Origin: Pseudomonas sp. IPO3778 | Lineage (GTDB): Bacteria; Pseudomonadota; Gammaproteobacteria; Pseudomonadales; Pseudomonadaceae | Direction: 5' to 3' | Length of the DNA stretch: 64,000 nt | Assembly: GCF_013386825.1 (NCBI RefSeq) | Contig: NZ_JACARC010000019.1 | Coordinates: 1-64,000, forward strand | Shown here: positions 9,401 to 17,956 of the stretch, in pieces | Position numbering within the stretch: position 1 is the first letter of the stretch | How the letters are laid out: every line of letters starts with the position of its first letter | Position numbers and translations under genes: made by a program | The notes under the pieces: generated by a model | Seen by the model: the letters and a program-made list of their open reading frames with translations, nothing else | Told to the model about the DNA's origin: nothing | The model's database searches: none

Positions 9401-11057
9401 CGACAGCGCACTGACGACCTTTATCGCCACCCTGGATAAACGGCGGGCGGAGTACGAAGCGCCCATCGCCCAACTGAAGTCATTGAACCTGCTCGACGTC
9501 GTGCCGGACTATGCGCCCCGCATGCTCGCCTACCTGGAGAAGCAGTTACTCATTGCACAGGCCGGCATCAACGAACAAGTGACGGACTTTCAAAAAGACC
9601 TCGCTGCCAGCGGCCAGCACATGGGCAGTGACCCCCAGGAGGTCTTCACCCGTCGGCGCATCGCCGATAAAACCCTGAACATGATCACCCAGCTGGAGTA
9701 CGTTCATTCACGTTTCAAATACCTCAGGGAACTGGGCTTTGAGGGCGCCAAACTGGAACTCAGCACCCGGCAGAACCTGCCGCCGTTTGACCTGGATGAC
9801 TTGAAAGGCTTTCGTATTTCGCTGGCTCGCTCCCTGTGCCTGGAGGAGAACAGCACGGCGGACATGACCGAAGCGCAAAACAGCATCAATGGGATTGTTC
9901 AGGCCGCCCAACTCACCGTCCAGAGTGCCCGTGAGCTGGTGGAAAGGCGGACTGAGCCCGACCTGGACGCGCACATCGAGGCGCTGGACAACGTCGTCGA
10001 CCAATTTACCGTGATCAACCAGAACCTGCTGGACCTGCCGGACGAGTACCCCGGGCTGATCGTGAGCGCAGCGGTAGAAGACCTGCGCAAGCAGATTGAC
10101 GAATACGCCCAACGGGCCATGCGCGCCCTGAACACTGCACTGCGGGAACGTAAAACCCTGGAGGCCAGGGCCGAGGCCGAAGCGTCCTCGAGCGTATCCG
10201 CCGGGCCCCCGAAGAAGATCATCAAGACCCGCTTCCAGGGTGTGGTGGTGGGCACGCCTCGCGCGGAGGATCCCACCCTGGTGGACGTCAAGGCCCCCCT
10301 CACCCACGAGATCATTGCCACCTTTCACAAAAAACCCTCAGGCAACTGGGTCGAGCACACAGGCTCCACCCCGCCCGTCAGCCGCCCGGCCACCGTGAGC
10401 CTGGCCAACAGCCTGACAAAAGCCCAGGCATTGCTCGACGAAGTGGATGGCTTTATCAAGCGCACCACGGCAAAGGCCGACCAGCCCCAACGGCTGCCGG
10501 TGGAGATCGAGGAGAAATTCGAGCGCCGGGCGCAATTGCTCGAACAGGCCGGACGTGTGGTCGAACACGCCGCCAACGCCACCAACGAAACCGACAATAC
10601 CGCTTCCCAGGCGGTCATCCGGCAACTCGATGAAGCGGTAAAGAGGCTCTACCGCGAAGGTCGGCGCGTCAGGCTGGACATGCTCAAGAAACGCCCGCCC
10701 AAGGCCGCCTATGTGGAACTGCTGTGTGCCGAGGGCGAAGTGACGATTCACCCGGTAGGCGCTCGCCGCCGGCTCAAAGGCCCCAAGAAAGATTTCATGC
10801 AGGAATACGAAGTGCGCGACCAGAAAGCCACGCGGGCGCTGTGGTACGCGCACTTTCACTACGAAACCCTGAACGCGCCCGACGAAGCGTACGTCACCGC
10901 CCACCTGAAGACCCCGGAGCAACGTCGGCTGGGAGGCGCCTTTGAAGAGTTTGACGGCATGTCCGAACCGTTACGCAGGGCCATCTATCGCGCCAAGATC
11001 GGTCCGCAGCTGGCCCGCACGCTGTTCTTGAGCAAGACGCTCGCGCCCGCCACCTGA
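6423..11057 (+). CDS. Very large toxin-like protein (dermonecrotic-toxin/DUF6543-like)
   Basis: A 1544-residue protein with no signal peptide. It resembles the large Pseudomonas proteins annotated as dermonecrotic-toxin-domain or DUF6543 proteins; I recognise the style but cannot name an enzymatic domain. Visible parts: a globular N-terminal half, a helical hydrophobic stretch around residues 725-800 (FNAALPFLGKTVGTAAW and the DIFLNLGMALALHLA helix) like the membrane-insertion segments of such toxins, a Pro-rich linker (about 805-850), a WYAPVGERWFKVQV block near 885, and a long helical, coiled-coil-prone C-terminal third. Start chosen at ATG 6423 with AAGGAA upstream; an in-frame GTG at 6402 is the alternative. 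It is single, with no adjacent immunity, chaperone or secretion gene. Confidence 0.6.
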   Translation: MPQPSTEQESVNGNELLTQLTTGPSIREVAAKILRPALKELYPELEIDPDLAIVVSPFWLILNDHVVPGLPRHESLTGALARRAFSDQPLVYLDGEHYLTDRATVGPDLHMPVRIDAIARLINECAPLMFVAYQEQQLAFWNQTDSPRGTRWQAFANALRSAWDIHESVGWDADERAMAKNVFLYPDAAVRLPNDKYRTRACLMDIDVDKGTHTQHLSLASLAILIGTHDQHTMILTYSIANGYQKFDSQDDLSQALILATTHLEDKALKWRLYEPQGDFFEYQACALIGLQLDAIGRITSGTPPRQADDDLSRRGELEFGQLSSDDRDKLEKISDAIPEWLKSASSSDLSRYSRGMFDIATLNSRTHNKTYQDDIPLIGDYALKAIADAMAKTLTPAQKTDLGLVANGSQLSQQLMLKLKHVQITVTSQVVWGLFTVPGLTSTVTFSLEELALQNLIALPLGNKVAQYQDGRSLPSWMNVTYLQDLITQVNIGDQYPRLVKATLLDNPVQSLLRQTLYTDQLRLQLPLLALQYKIRNQHGVDEQGYRYVCAAMARDPNQRRVNGYTVVIRPLAFIPTRRTSQAADPVSNMFVIGPQHPANGPCLLYRPQSPTQLMQFASPNNLIYAIKQSSELRSSVLAWLPDSVRSDYAQFVFPGPFLASPGTLSTLLVQPWLALTMTGPVILGSQTVQDDELATLFTANAKALVELADKQSVSNAEARWESFKRAGWMIFNAALPFLGKTVGTAAWVGQLINDVQEAIDASESGDSTAKWSALTDIFLNLGMALALHLASRQTPLVRAEKPTPEIPTPTQAPAPLPVIQQPDIQTPELPGGHEPPLHTLGALTRQPPSLKKTLDSFSVTRPETLGAQQTLPGPHQHLYPLNDQWYAPVGERWFKVQVDENDTVLIVDATQPERLGPVLVNNRAGQWFVDTRLRLRGAGFRSRMKKGQRLKPVTIAGLREQLEAFDRQEAQQSAALETARSVSRAASPGTSDSALTTFIATLDKRRAEYEAPIAQLKSLNLLDVVPDYAPRMLAYLEKQLLIAQAGINEQVTDFQKDLAASGQHMGSDPQEVFTRRRIADKTLNMITQLEYVHSRFKYLRELGFEGAKLELSTRQNLPPFDLDDLKGFRISLARSLCLEENSTADMTEAQNSINGIVQAAQLTVQSARELVERRTEPDLDAHIEALDNVVDQFTVINQNLLDLPDEYPGLIVSAAVEDLRKQIDEYAQRAMRALNTALRERKTLEARAEAEASSSVSAGPPKKIIKTRFQGVVVGTPRAEDPTLVDVKAPLTHEIIATFHKKPSGNWVEHTGSTPPVSRPATVSLANSLTKAQALLDEVDGFIKRTTAKADQPQRLPVEIEEKFERRAQLLEQAGRVVEHAANATNETDNTASQAVIRQLDEAVKRLYREGRRVRLDMLKKRPPKAAYVELLCAEGEVTIHPVGARRRLKGPKKDFMQEYEVRDQKATRALWYAHFHYETLNAPDEAYVTAHLKTPEQRRLGGAFEEFDGMSEPLRRAIYRAKIGPQLARTLFLSKTLAPAT

Positions 11058-11063
11058 GCCGGG

Positions 11064-12611
11064 TTATTGCCAGGCCTGGCGCAACCGCGCCAGCGCCTGG
11101 CTGATCTGCACCTCGGGCACACCAGCAAAACCCAACACCAGGCCGGCACGTTGATCCACCGGGGTGGTGGAATCGGGCAGCCAATAGTTGCTCAACCCAT
11201 TGATTTCCACCCCCACCGCAGCGGCCTTGGCAATCAATGCCTGCTCCCGTTCCAGCCCTTGCACCGGCACCGTCAAATGCAGCCCGGCCGTCACCGCCGG
11301 CACACTGCCCACACCGTCGACACCCGGCGGCCATTCAGCCAGTAACGCATTGCGCCGACTCAAGGCCGCACGTCGCATACGCCGCACATGGCGCTGGAAA
11401 TGCCCGGCAGCCATGAACTCGGCCATCACCGCCTGTGTGCTGACTTCAGAATGGCGCACATCCACCGCCCGGCGCCGGGCGAACGCCTGCACCAGCGTCG
11501 TCGGCAGCACCAGGTAGCCCAGGCGCAACGCCGGAAACGCCACCTTGCCGAACGTGCCGACGTAGAGCACTCGCCCGCTGCGGTCCAGGGCCGCCAGGGG
11601 CGCCAAGGGGGCGCCGCTGTAGCGGTATTCGCCGTCGTAGTCGTCCTCGATGATCCAGCCGCCGGTGCGCTCGGCCCAGGCCAGCAATTCCAGGCGCCGG
11701 GCCAGGCTCATCACCACGCCCATCGGGTACTGGTGCGAGGGCGTGACATAGGCCAGGCGACAACCGTTGATGGCGTTCAGCGCCGAGCAATCAATGCCTT
11801 CGCTGTCCACCGCCACCCCGTGGAGTGTTGCGCCGGCAATCGCGAACGCGTGGCCTGCCGCGCGGTAGCCCGGATTTTCCACCGCCACCCCATCCCCTGG
11901 CGTCACCAGCAGCTGTGCACAAAGGCTGATTGCCTGTTGCGCGCCACTGGTGATCACTATTTGTTCAGCCGTGCACTGCATGCCCCGGGAACTGCGCAAA
12001 TAGGCGGCGATCAGCCCCCGCAAGCGCTCATCCCCTGCCGGGTCGCCATAACACAGTTGCTGCAGGTCCGGTTTGCGCCAGAAAGCCGCGTTCAGCTTGG
12101 CCCAGACATCAAAGGGAAACAGGTCGAACGCCGGAATACCCACGCGAAAAGCCCGTGGAGGGCCGGTCGGCGGCAGCGACAAATGGTTGTTTTCTATCCG
12201 CCCAAGGGCCGTGCTGTGGATAACTCGGCTGACCGCGTCCACCGGCAAATCCGTCCAATTTGTGGATAACCCTGGGGATAAGCCTGTTGATAACCCTGTG
12301 GACACTTTTGTGGATAGTTTTTTGCTGCTGATCCGGGCCTGTGGCAACTGCGCCACATAAGTCCCATCGCCCACCCGTCCTTCGATAAAGCCCTCGGCGT
12401 ACAGTTGGTCATAGGCGCGAACCACGCTGTTACGGGAAATCGCCAGCGCCGCCGCCAGGTCGCGGCTGGCCGGTAGCCGCGTACCACTGACCAACCGCCC
12501 GTCCAGCACCCGTTGGCGCAAGGCCTGGTACAGCTGGCGCGTCAGGCCCTGGCGGCGGTCCAACTCGATGCCGGCAGGGTTGAACGACAACGGCGGCTCT
12601 AACGGGGGCAT
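11064..12611 (-). CDS. MocR/PdxR-type regulator (GntR wHTH fused to aminotransferase fold)
   Basis: A 515-residue PLP-dependent regulator. The N-terminal GntR winged helix (LYQALRQRVLDGRLVSGTRLPASRDLAAALAIS and NSVVRAYDQLYAEGFIEGR) is joined by a repetitive linker to a class I aminotransferase-like domain with IEDDYDGEYRY and the PLP-lysine block VGTFGKVAFPALRLGY. The ATG at 12611 has GGAG upstream; a start at 12650 would add 13 residues. It is divergent from the PaiB-like operon, so control of that operon is likely. The linker, roughly residues 95-120, is encoded by a degenerate 12-base tandem repeat. Its 3' end nearly abuts the toxin-like gene from the opposite strand. Confidence 0.85.
   Translation of the reverse strand: MPPLEPPLSFNPAGIELDRRQGLTRQLYQALRQRVLDGRLVSGTRLPASRDLAAALAISRNSVVRAYDQLYAEGFIEGRVGDGTYVAQLPQARISSKKLSTKVSTGLSTGLSPGLSTNWTDLPVDAVSRVIHSTALGRIENNHLSLPPTGPPRAFRVGIPAFDLFPFDVWAKLNAAFWRKPDLQQLCYGDPAGDERLRGLIAAYLRSSRGMQCTAEQIVITSGAQQAISLCAQLLVTPGDGVAVENPGYRAAGHAFAIAGATLHGVAVDSEGIDCSALNAINGCRLAYVTPSHQYPMGVVMSLARRLELLAWAERTGGWIIEDDYDGEYRYSGAPLAPLAALDRSGRVLYVGTFGKVAFPALRLGYLVLPTTLVQAFARRRAVDVRHSEVSTQAVMAEFMAAGHFQRHVRRMRRAALSRRNALLAEWPPGVDGVGSVPAVTAGLHLTVPVQGLEREQALIAKAAAVGVEINGLSNYWLPDSTTPVDQRAGLVLGFAGVPEVQISQALARLRQAWQ
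12215..12317. repeat. 12-base tandem repeat resembling DnaA boxes, inside the MocR gene
   Basis: Five units start at 12261, 12273, 12285, 12297 and 12309, exactly 12 bases apart: TGTGGATAA, TGGGGATAA, TGTTGATAA, TGTGGACAC, TGTGGATAG. A further perfect TGTGGATAA lies at 12215. In the protein they give a four-residue periodicity of the LSTG type between the DNA-binding and aminotransferase domains. Confidence 0.85.
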
Positions 12612-12629
12612 GGCATACGCTCCGAAAAT

Positions 12630-12648
12630 TGGACCCATGAAATAGACC
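12630..12648. promoter_or_regulatory. Candidate MocR operator (direct repeat)
   Basis: TGGACC at 12630 and TAGACC at 12643 form a direct repeat spaced 13 bases apart in the divergent promoter region of the MocR gene and the PaiB-like gene. Direct repeats of this sort are typical for MocR regulators. Binding is inferred. Confidence 0.4.
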
Positions 12649-12714
12649 ATTGATGGCTCTTACAACGAACCAATAGCCTGCCTAGGATGCAAGCATTCGC
12701 CAAGGAAAATATTC

Positions 12715-13350
12715 ATGTACACACCTCGCGCCTTTGCCCTCGACGATTTGCCCGAAATCCAGCAACTGATCCAGCACACCCGCCTGGCGCAGCTGATCAC
12801 CTTTGGCGAGCAAGGCCTGCAAGCCAGCCACTTGCCGCTGCTGCTCAACCCCGATGAAGGGCCCAACGGCACGCTGTACGGGCACATGGCCAAAGCCAAC
12901 CGCCAGTGGCAAGACCTGCAAAACGGCAGCGAGGCCCTGGTGATTTTCGCCGGCGCCGAGGCCTACATCAGCCCGGCGTTTTACCCGGCCAAGGCCGAGC
13001 ACGGCAAAGTCGTGCCCACCTGGAACTACATCGCGGTACATGCCTACGGCACCGCCGAGGTATTCACCGATGCCGAGCGCCTGCTCAGCCTGGTCAGCGC
13101 CCTGACGGACCGCCACGAATCCCCGCGCGCCCAGCCATGGAAAGTCAGCGACGCACCGGCCGACTACATTGACGGCATGCTCAAGGCCATTGTCGGCTTT
13201 GCCCTGCCGATCCAGCGCCTGGAAGGCAAACGCAAGCTCAGCCAGAACCGCAGCGCGGCCGACATCGCCGGGGTTCGTGACGGGCTGGCGGCCAGCACCG
13301 ACGTACGCGACCAGACCCTCGCCCGCTTTATTCCCAAGGAGCAATCATGA
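12715..13350 (+). CDS. PaiB-like FMN-binding protein
   Basis: A 211-residue protein of the PaiB / FMN-binding negative regulator family. Visible family blocks are the opening MYTPRAF, a HLPLLL segment, GTLYGHMAKAN, the SPAFYPAK block and VVPTWNYIAVHAYG. The fold is a split-barrel flavin-binding domain; some members were described as repressors, but enzymatic roles are possible. It is the first gene of a three-gene operon (ATGA overlap with the next gene) and is divergent from a MocR regulator, an arrangement common for PaiB homologues. Confidence 0.85.
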   Translation: MYTPRAFALDDLPEIQQLIQHTRLAQLITFGEQGLQASHLPLLLNPDEGPNGTLYGHMAKANRQWQDLQNGSEALVIFAGAEAYISPAFYPAKAEHGKVVPTWNYIAVHAYGTAEVFTDAERLLSLVSALTDRHESPRAQPWKVSDAPADYIDGMLKAIVGFALPIQRLEGKRKLSQNRSAADIAGVRDGLAASTDVRDQTLARFIPKEQS

Positions 13351-13793
13351 GCCCGATCGAAATCCGCCAGGTCAGCGCCGCCGACCACGCCGCGTGGCTA
13401 CCCCTGTGGCAGGCCTACCTGCGTTTCTACAACACCGAGTTGCCGGACGCCGTCAGCCAGAACACCTGGCAGCGCTTGATCGACGCCCGCGAGCCCACCC
13501 ATTCGGCCCTCGCCTGGCAAGACGGCAAGGCCGTGGGCATGGTCAACTTCATCTACCATCGTTCCAACTGGAGCATTGAGAACTCCTGCTACTTGCAGGA
13601 CCTGCTGGTCGACCCGTCCCAACGTGGCACAGGCGTGGGCCGCAAACTGATCGAATTCGTCTACACCACAGCCAAGGCTGACGGCTGCTGCAAGGTTCAC
13701 TGGCTGACCCACGAGACCAACGCCACCGCCATCCAGCTGTACGAACGCATCGCCGAACGCCCCGGCTTTATCCAGTTTCGCAAAGGTCTTTAA
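13347..13793 (+). CDS. GNAT-family N-acetyltransferase
   Basis: A 148-residue single-domain acetyltransferase. The acetyl-CoA motif reads YLQDLLVDPSQRGTGVGRKLIE (about residues 81-102), matching the R/Q-x-x-G-x-G/A loop of the GNAT fold, followed by VHWLTHETNATAIQLYERI. The start codon overlaps the stop of the PaiB-like gene (ATGA), so the genes are coupled. Substrate unknown; a small amine or polyamine is possible from the PaiA/PaiB precedent. Confidence 0.85.
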   Translation: MSPIEIRQVSAADHAAWLPLWQAYLRFYNTELPDAVSQNTWQRLIDAREPTHSALAWQDGKAVGMVNFIYHRSNWSIENSCYLQDLLVDPSQRGTGVGRKLIEFVYTTAKADGCCKVHWLTHETNATAIQLYERIAERPGFIQFRKGL

Positions 13794-13803
13794 GGAGAGC
13801 AGC

Positions 13804-14475
13804 ATGTCGACATCATTGGCCGATTGGAAAGGCGTTCCGGCGCCCACCGTCACCGTTATCGAAGGGCGCTTTATCCGCCTGGAAAAACTCGACCCGGCCC
13901 GCCATGGCGACGGCCTGTTCCAGGCCCTGCAAGGCCCCGGTGCCGATCCGAAGCTGTGGGACTACTTGCCCTACGGCCCGTTCCCCGAGCGCGCCGCCTT
14001 CGATATCTGGCTGAACAACCACGCGACCCACCGCGACCCGTACTTCTTCAGCGTGATCGACAAGGCCAGCGGCGACGTGCAGGGCATCCTCAGCCTGATG
14101 TCCATCGTGCCCGAGCAAGGTCGCATCGAAATCGGCCACGTGACCTTCGGCGCACCGATGCAACGCACCCCGAAAAGCACCGAGGCGGTGTACCTGCTGG
14201 CCAAGCATTCGTTTGAGCTGGGTAATCGCCGGCTGGAGTGGAAGTGCAACAACGCCAACGCCCGCTCGAAAAACGCGGCAGAACGGCTGGGCTTCAGTTT
14301 TGAAGGCGTGTTTCGCCAGCACACCGTGGTGAAAGGAAAGAACCGCGATACGGCGTGGTATTCGATCCTGGATGGAGAGTGGCCAGCGATTGGAGCGGGG
14401 TTTGAACGGTGGTTGTCGGATGAAAACCAGGCGGGTTCGGGCCAACTGAAAACGCTCGCTGAGTGCCGTATCTGA
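13804..14475 (+). CDS. GNAT acetyltransferase, RimJ/RimL type
   Basis: A 223-residue acetyltransferase of the RimJ/RimL branch. Typical blocks: the opening GRFIRLEKLDP, WDYLPYGPFP, the IEIGHVTFGAPMQRTPKSTEA strand-loop, the RLEWKCNNANARSKNAAERLGFSFEG block and a final DTAWYSILDGEWP. It starts 11 bases after the previous GNAT gene with AGGAGA upstream and ends the operon. Family members of this form often act on protein N-termini or small amines; the substrate is not visible. Confidence 0.85.
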   Translation: MSTSLADWKGVPAPTVTVIEGRFIRLEKLDPARHGDGLFQALQGPGADPKLWDYLPYGPFPERAAFDIWLNNHATHRDPYFFSVIDKASGDVQGILSLMSIVPEQGRIEIGHVTFGAPMQRTPKSTEAVYLLAKHSFELGNRRLEWKCNNANARSKNAAERLGFSFEGVFRQHTVVKGKNRDTAWYSILDGEWPAIGAGFERWLSDENQAGSGQLKTLAECRI

Positions 14476-14498
14476 ATTACCCTGCCACCACACCACTC

Positions 14499-14592
14499 AA
14501 TGTGGGAGCGGGCTTGCTCGCGAAGGCGTCGTGTCAGTCGGCACAGGTGCTAACAGATATACCGCCTTCGCGAGCAAGCCCGCTCCCACATT
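14499..14592. repeat. REP-type inverted repeat (GCGGGCTTGCTCGC variant)
   Basis: Two perfectly complementary 30-base arms (14499-14528, 14563-14592) with core GGGAGCGGGCTTGCTCGCGA. Confidence 0.88.
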
Positions 14593-14873
14593 GGATCTTC
14601 AGCGTACTCAGATCTTGTGTTCAGCCCACCCTGCCCACCTTCCATCCCAACGCCGGCAAGGCGTCACAACCCTCCTGCAACAACAGGTGCACCGCCGACG
14701 CAAAAAGTGTTGCAGGTCCGCGCCCTCCCACCGCTCGGTACTCTTCAAACATGAAGTCTTGACCCTGAAGCTGCAACAAGCTGCCAATTTCCCACTGTCA
14801 CCTCCCCGCCATCATTCTGTAAAAAACCTCCGCTATACAGGTCGACTCTTTTCTAAAAACAAGGACGTCAGCC
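14593..14873 (+). other. Non-coding gap upstream of the autotransporter gene
   Basis: With the REP element this completes a 398-base gap. I see no convincing gene. A TATACA hexamer near 14834 is a possible -10 element, and AAGGA at about 14860 is the ribosome binding site of the next gene. Confidence 0.4.
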
Positions 14874-17846
14874 ATGCCTCCGTCGCCCCAGCGCATCGCA
14901 CTCACCCTCGGCCTGCTGATGGGCAGTGGCCTTGCTGAAGCCGTGCCTGCTCCACCCAAAACCCTGCAGATCGACACCCCGACCACCACCGGGCAAACCC
15001 TGGGCGGCAGCGACTCGCTGACGATCTCGGCGCCGGGCAGCATCACGACGTCCAAAGTCGCCGTGACGCTGAAAGACGGCACCAGCGGCAATGGCGTGGT
15101 GATCGACAACGCCGGCAACATCACCTCCACCGGCGGGCGGGCCATCGACAGCAGCGGTGACCTCACGGGCACACGCAACTACAGCCTCTACAACCGCGCC
15201 GGCGGGGTGATCCAGGGCGCCAACGACGCGGTGCGCATCGACAGCAACTTCGCCAGCGGCAGCCTGTTGATCGACAACAGCGGCACCATTCGCTCCACCA
15301 CCGGCCAAGGCCTGGACCTGGATGCGATCCGCAGCCCCAACGTCACGACGACTATCATCAACCGCCTGGACGGGTTGATTCGTGGCGATGCCAGCGACGG
15401 CATGAAGACCGGCGCCAACGCCAGCATCACCAACTACGGTGAGATTTCCACCGGTGATACCCACTCGCGCGATGACAAGTTCGACGGTGTGGACATCGAC
15501 TCCGCCACCGGCGTGACAGTGACCAACTACGGCTTGATTTCCGGTGGGCGCCACGGCATCACCACCGACCTGGGCGCCACGCTGACCAACTACGGCACGG
15601 TGATCGGTCGCAACGGCTCGGGCTTTGGTTCCGACGGCGACGGCACGGTGATCAACTACGGCACGATCACCGGTGCCTTCTCCGGGCTGCAACCCGATGG
15701 CGACGGTGACGGCGTGGACATCGACAAGATCGCCCACGTCGAAAACTACGGGATCATCCAGGGCGTGGGCGCCGGCGGCGTCGACAAGAACGGCTTTGCC
15801 AACGGCAGCGAAGGCATCGCCCTCGGCGGTGGCTACGTATTCAACGGGGTGGGCGCGCGGGTGAGCGGCGCCAATAACGCGATCCTGGTGGATGACGGCA
15901 GCGACGGCCCGGGACTGGCGGCAACCACACTGATCAACCACGGCACCATCGAGGGCCTGAATGGCTTTGGTGTGAAGTTCGTCGGTGAGTTTGCCGACAC
16001 GGTGGTCAACGCTGGCTTGATCAGCGGCAGCAACGGCCTGGCCCTGGACTTGGGCGGCGGCGATGACTCACTGACCTTGCTGGCCGGCAGCCGTTTTATC
16101 GGTGTGGTAGACGGCGGCACCGGCTACGACCGCCTGACCATGGACGACGCTGCCGGCGGCAGTTTTGGCGACAGCCGCAACTTCGAATGGCTGGACGTCA
16201 AGCAAGGCACCTGGACCCTGACCGGCAGCGGCGACTTCAGCGATGGCGGCGAGATTTTCAGCGGCGCCAAGCTGATCAACCAGGGCGGGATCGCCGGCAA
16301 CCTGACCGTCGATGAAGGCGGTATTTATGCCGGGGGCGGCAGCGTCGGCAGCCTGTTGGTCAAAGGCACGCTGCAAACCAACACCGCGCTCGGTACCGCC
16401 AGCATCAGCCGCGACCTGACCATGACCAGCGGCTCGACCCTGGCCTATGGCGTCAATGCGGACGGCAGCAGCGCACCGGTGCAGATCGGCGGCACCGCCT
16501 ACCTGAACGGCGCCACCCCGGCGGTCAACCCCGGCACCGGCACTTACCCGTGGCAGAGCCACTACACCGTGCTGCAAGCCGGCAGTATCAATGGCACGTT
16601 CGGCAAGGTCACCAGCGACTATGCCTTCCTCACCCCGACCCTGGATTACAGCCCCACTCAGGTCGGCCTGACCTATACCCGCAACGACGTGGCCTTCAAT
16701 CAGTTCGCCAACACCGGCAACGGCACCAGCGCCGCCAACGCCCTGGCAAGCCTGGGCAAGAACAACACGCTGTATAACGCCCTGCTCAACACCACCAACA
16801 GCAGCGCCGGTGCCGCCATCGAGCAACTGGCGGGCAGCAGCACCGCCAACCTCACCAGCGCCACCCTCGGCGCCAGCGCCCAGGTCGGCAACAGCATGCT
16901 CAGCGCGATGCATCAACTGGGCGGCGGTGCCGGGTTGCTGGTGGGCCTTGATCAAAAAGACACACCGGTATTGGCCGCCACGGGCGTGCCGGCTGACGCG
17001 CGCAACCTCAACGACCCCAATGCCCGCGGCCGCCTGTGGCTGCAAGGCATCGGCAGCTACGGCAAGCTTGACGGCGACCACGGCAGCAACGGCCTGACCC
17101 AACGCACCAAAGGCAGCGTGCTGGGTGCCGACTGGGCACTGGATTCGGACTGGCGCGTAGGCGTGCTGGGCGGCTACTCGAAGACCGACCTGGACACCAC
17201 GGGCGTCGACGGCAACGTCGACAGCTGGCACGCCGGCGTCTACGCCATGCGCCAGAGCGGCCCGCTGGCCTTGCGCCTGGGCGCCGCCTACAGCGGGCAC
17301 CAAGGCGAGAGCAAACGCACCGTGAGCTTCGACGGTTTCAACGATCGCCCCAAAGGTGACTACGACGCCAACAGCCAGCAAGCCTTCGCCGAACTGGGTT
17401 ACGCCATGGGCAGCGGGCGCCTGAGTGCCGAACCCTTCGCCAACCTCGGTTACCAGCGCTACCACCGCGACAGCTACACCGAAAAAGGGGGCGCCGCCGC
17501 CCTGCATGTCGACGGGCAAACCCAGGATAACTTCAGCAGCACCTTCGGCCTGCGCCTGGCCCACCTGAGCCAGCTGGACAATGGCATCAGCCTCACGCCA
17601 CGGGTCAGCGCCGGCTGGAAACACACCTACGGCGATGTCGACAGCAACACCCGCCAGGCCTTCCTGATGGGCGGCACCGCGTTCAATGTCGAGGGCAGCG
17701 CCCTGGACCGCGACAGCCTGTTGCTGGAAGCCGGGCTGGATGTAGGCCTGTCGGCCCGCCACACCCTGGGTGTGGGGTACACCGGCGAAATAGGCAGTAA
17801 CAGCCGCAATCACGGGCTGATCGGGCAATGGCAGATGAGTTTTTAA
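14874..17846 (+). CDS. Autotransporter with beta-helical passenger (type V secretion)
   Basis: A 990-residue outer-membrane autotransporter. Residues 1-23 are a signal peptide ending SGLAEA. The passenger (about 25-640) is rich in short repeats such as TNYGTI, NNSGTI and NHGTIEG, as expected for a right-handed beta-helix. The translocator domain (about 715-990, from RLWLQGIGSYGKLDGD) shows the alternating aromatic/Gly beta-barrel pattern, with GYQRYHRDSYTEKGG and a terminal Phe (QWQMSF). No protease or lipase catalytic motif is visible in the passenger, so adhesion or aggregation is more likely than enzymatic action. A close relative lacking most of the passenger follows. Confidence 0.88.
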   Translation: MPPSPQRIALTLGLLMGSGLAEAVPAPPKTLQIDTPTTTGQTLGGSDSLTISAPGSITTSKVAVTLKDGTSGNGVVIDNAGNITSTGGRAIDSSGDLTGTRNYSLYNRAGGVIQGANDAVRIDSNFASGSLLIDNSGTIRSTTGQGLDLDAIRSPNVTTTIINRLDGLIRGDASDGMKTGANASITNYGEISTGDTHSRDDKFDGVDIDSATGVTVTNYGLISGGRHGITTDLGATLTNYGTVIGRNGSGFGSDGDGTVINYGTITGAFSGLQPDGDGDGVDIDKIAHVENYGIIQGVGAGGVDKNGFANGSEGIALGGGYVFNGVGARVSGANNAILVDDGSDGPGLAATTLINHGTIEGLNGFGVKFVGEFADTVVNAGLISGSNGLALDLGGGDDSLTLLAGSRFIGVVDGGTGYDRLTMDDAAGGSFGDSRNFEWLDVKQGTWTLTGSGDFSDGGEIFSGAKLINQGGIAGNLTVDEGGIYAGGGSVGSLLVKGTLQTNTALGTASISRDLTMTSGSTLAYGVNADGSSAPVQIGGTAYLNGATPAVNPGTGTYPWQSHYTVLQAGSINGTFGKVTSDYAFLTPTLDYSPTQVGLTYTRNDVAFNQFANTGNGTSAANALASLGKNNTLYNALLNTTNSSAGAAIEQLAGSSTANLTSATLGASAQVGNSMLSAMHQLGGGAGLLVGLDQKDTPVLAATGVPADARNLNDPNARGRLWLQGIGSYGKLDGDHGSNGLTQRTKGSVLGADWALDSDWRVGVLGGYSKTDLDTTGVDGNVDSWHAGVYAMRQSGPLALRLGAAYSGHQGESKRTVSFDGFNDRPKGDYDANSQQAFAELGYAMGSGRLSAEPFANLGYQRYHRDSYTEKGGAAALHVDGQTQDNFSSTFGLRLAHLSQLDNGISLTPRVSAGWKHTYGDVDSNTRQAFLMGGTAFNVEGSALDRDSLLLEAGLDVGLSARHTLGVGYTGEIGSNSRNHGLIGQWQMSF

Positions 17847-17956
17847 TCGTCGCCCACTAGAGACTTCTCCCGCATGCGAAGGGTCGGTAGCCCGACATTT
17901 ATCCGCCCTTCACCTCGCTAAATTCCCGGCCTCATTTATCAAGAAGCCGGGTTTAT

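Noticed and set aside
12215..12317. Replication origin suggested by the DnaA-box-like cluster
   Set aside because: It lies inside a coding linker with no AT-rich unwinding element, and no dnaA, dnaN, gyrB or parAB gene is nearby.
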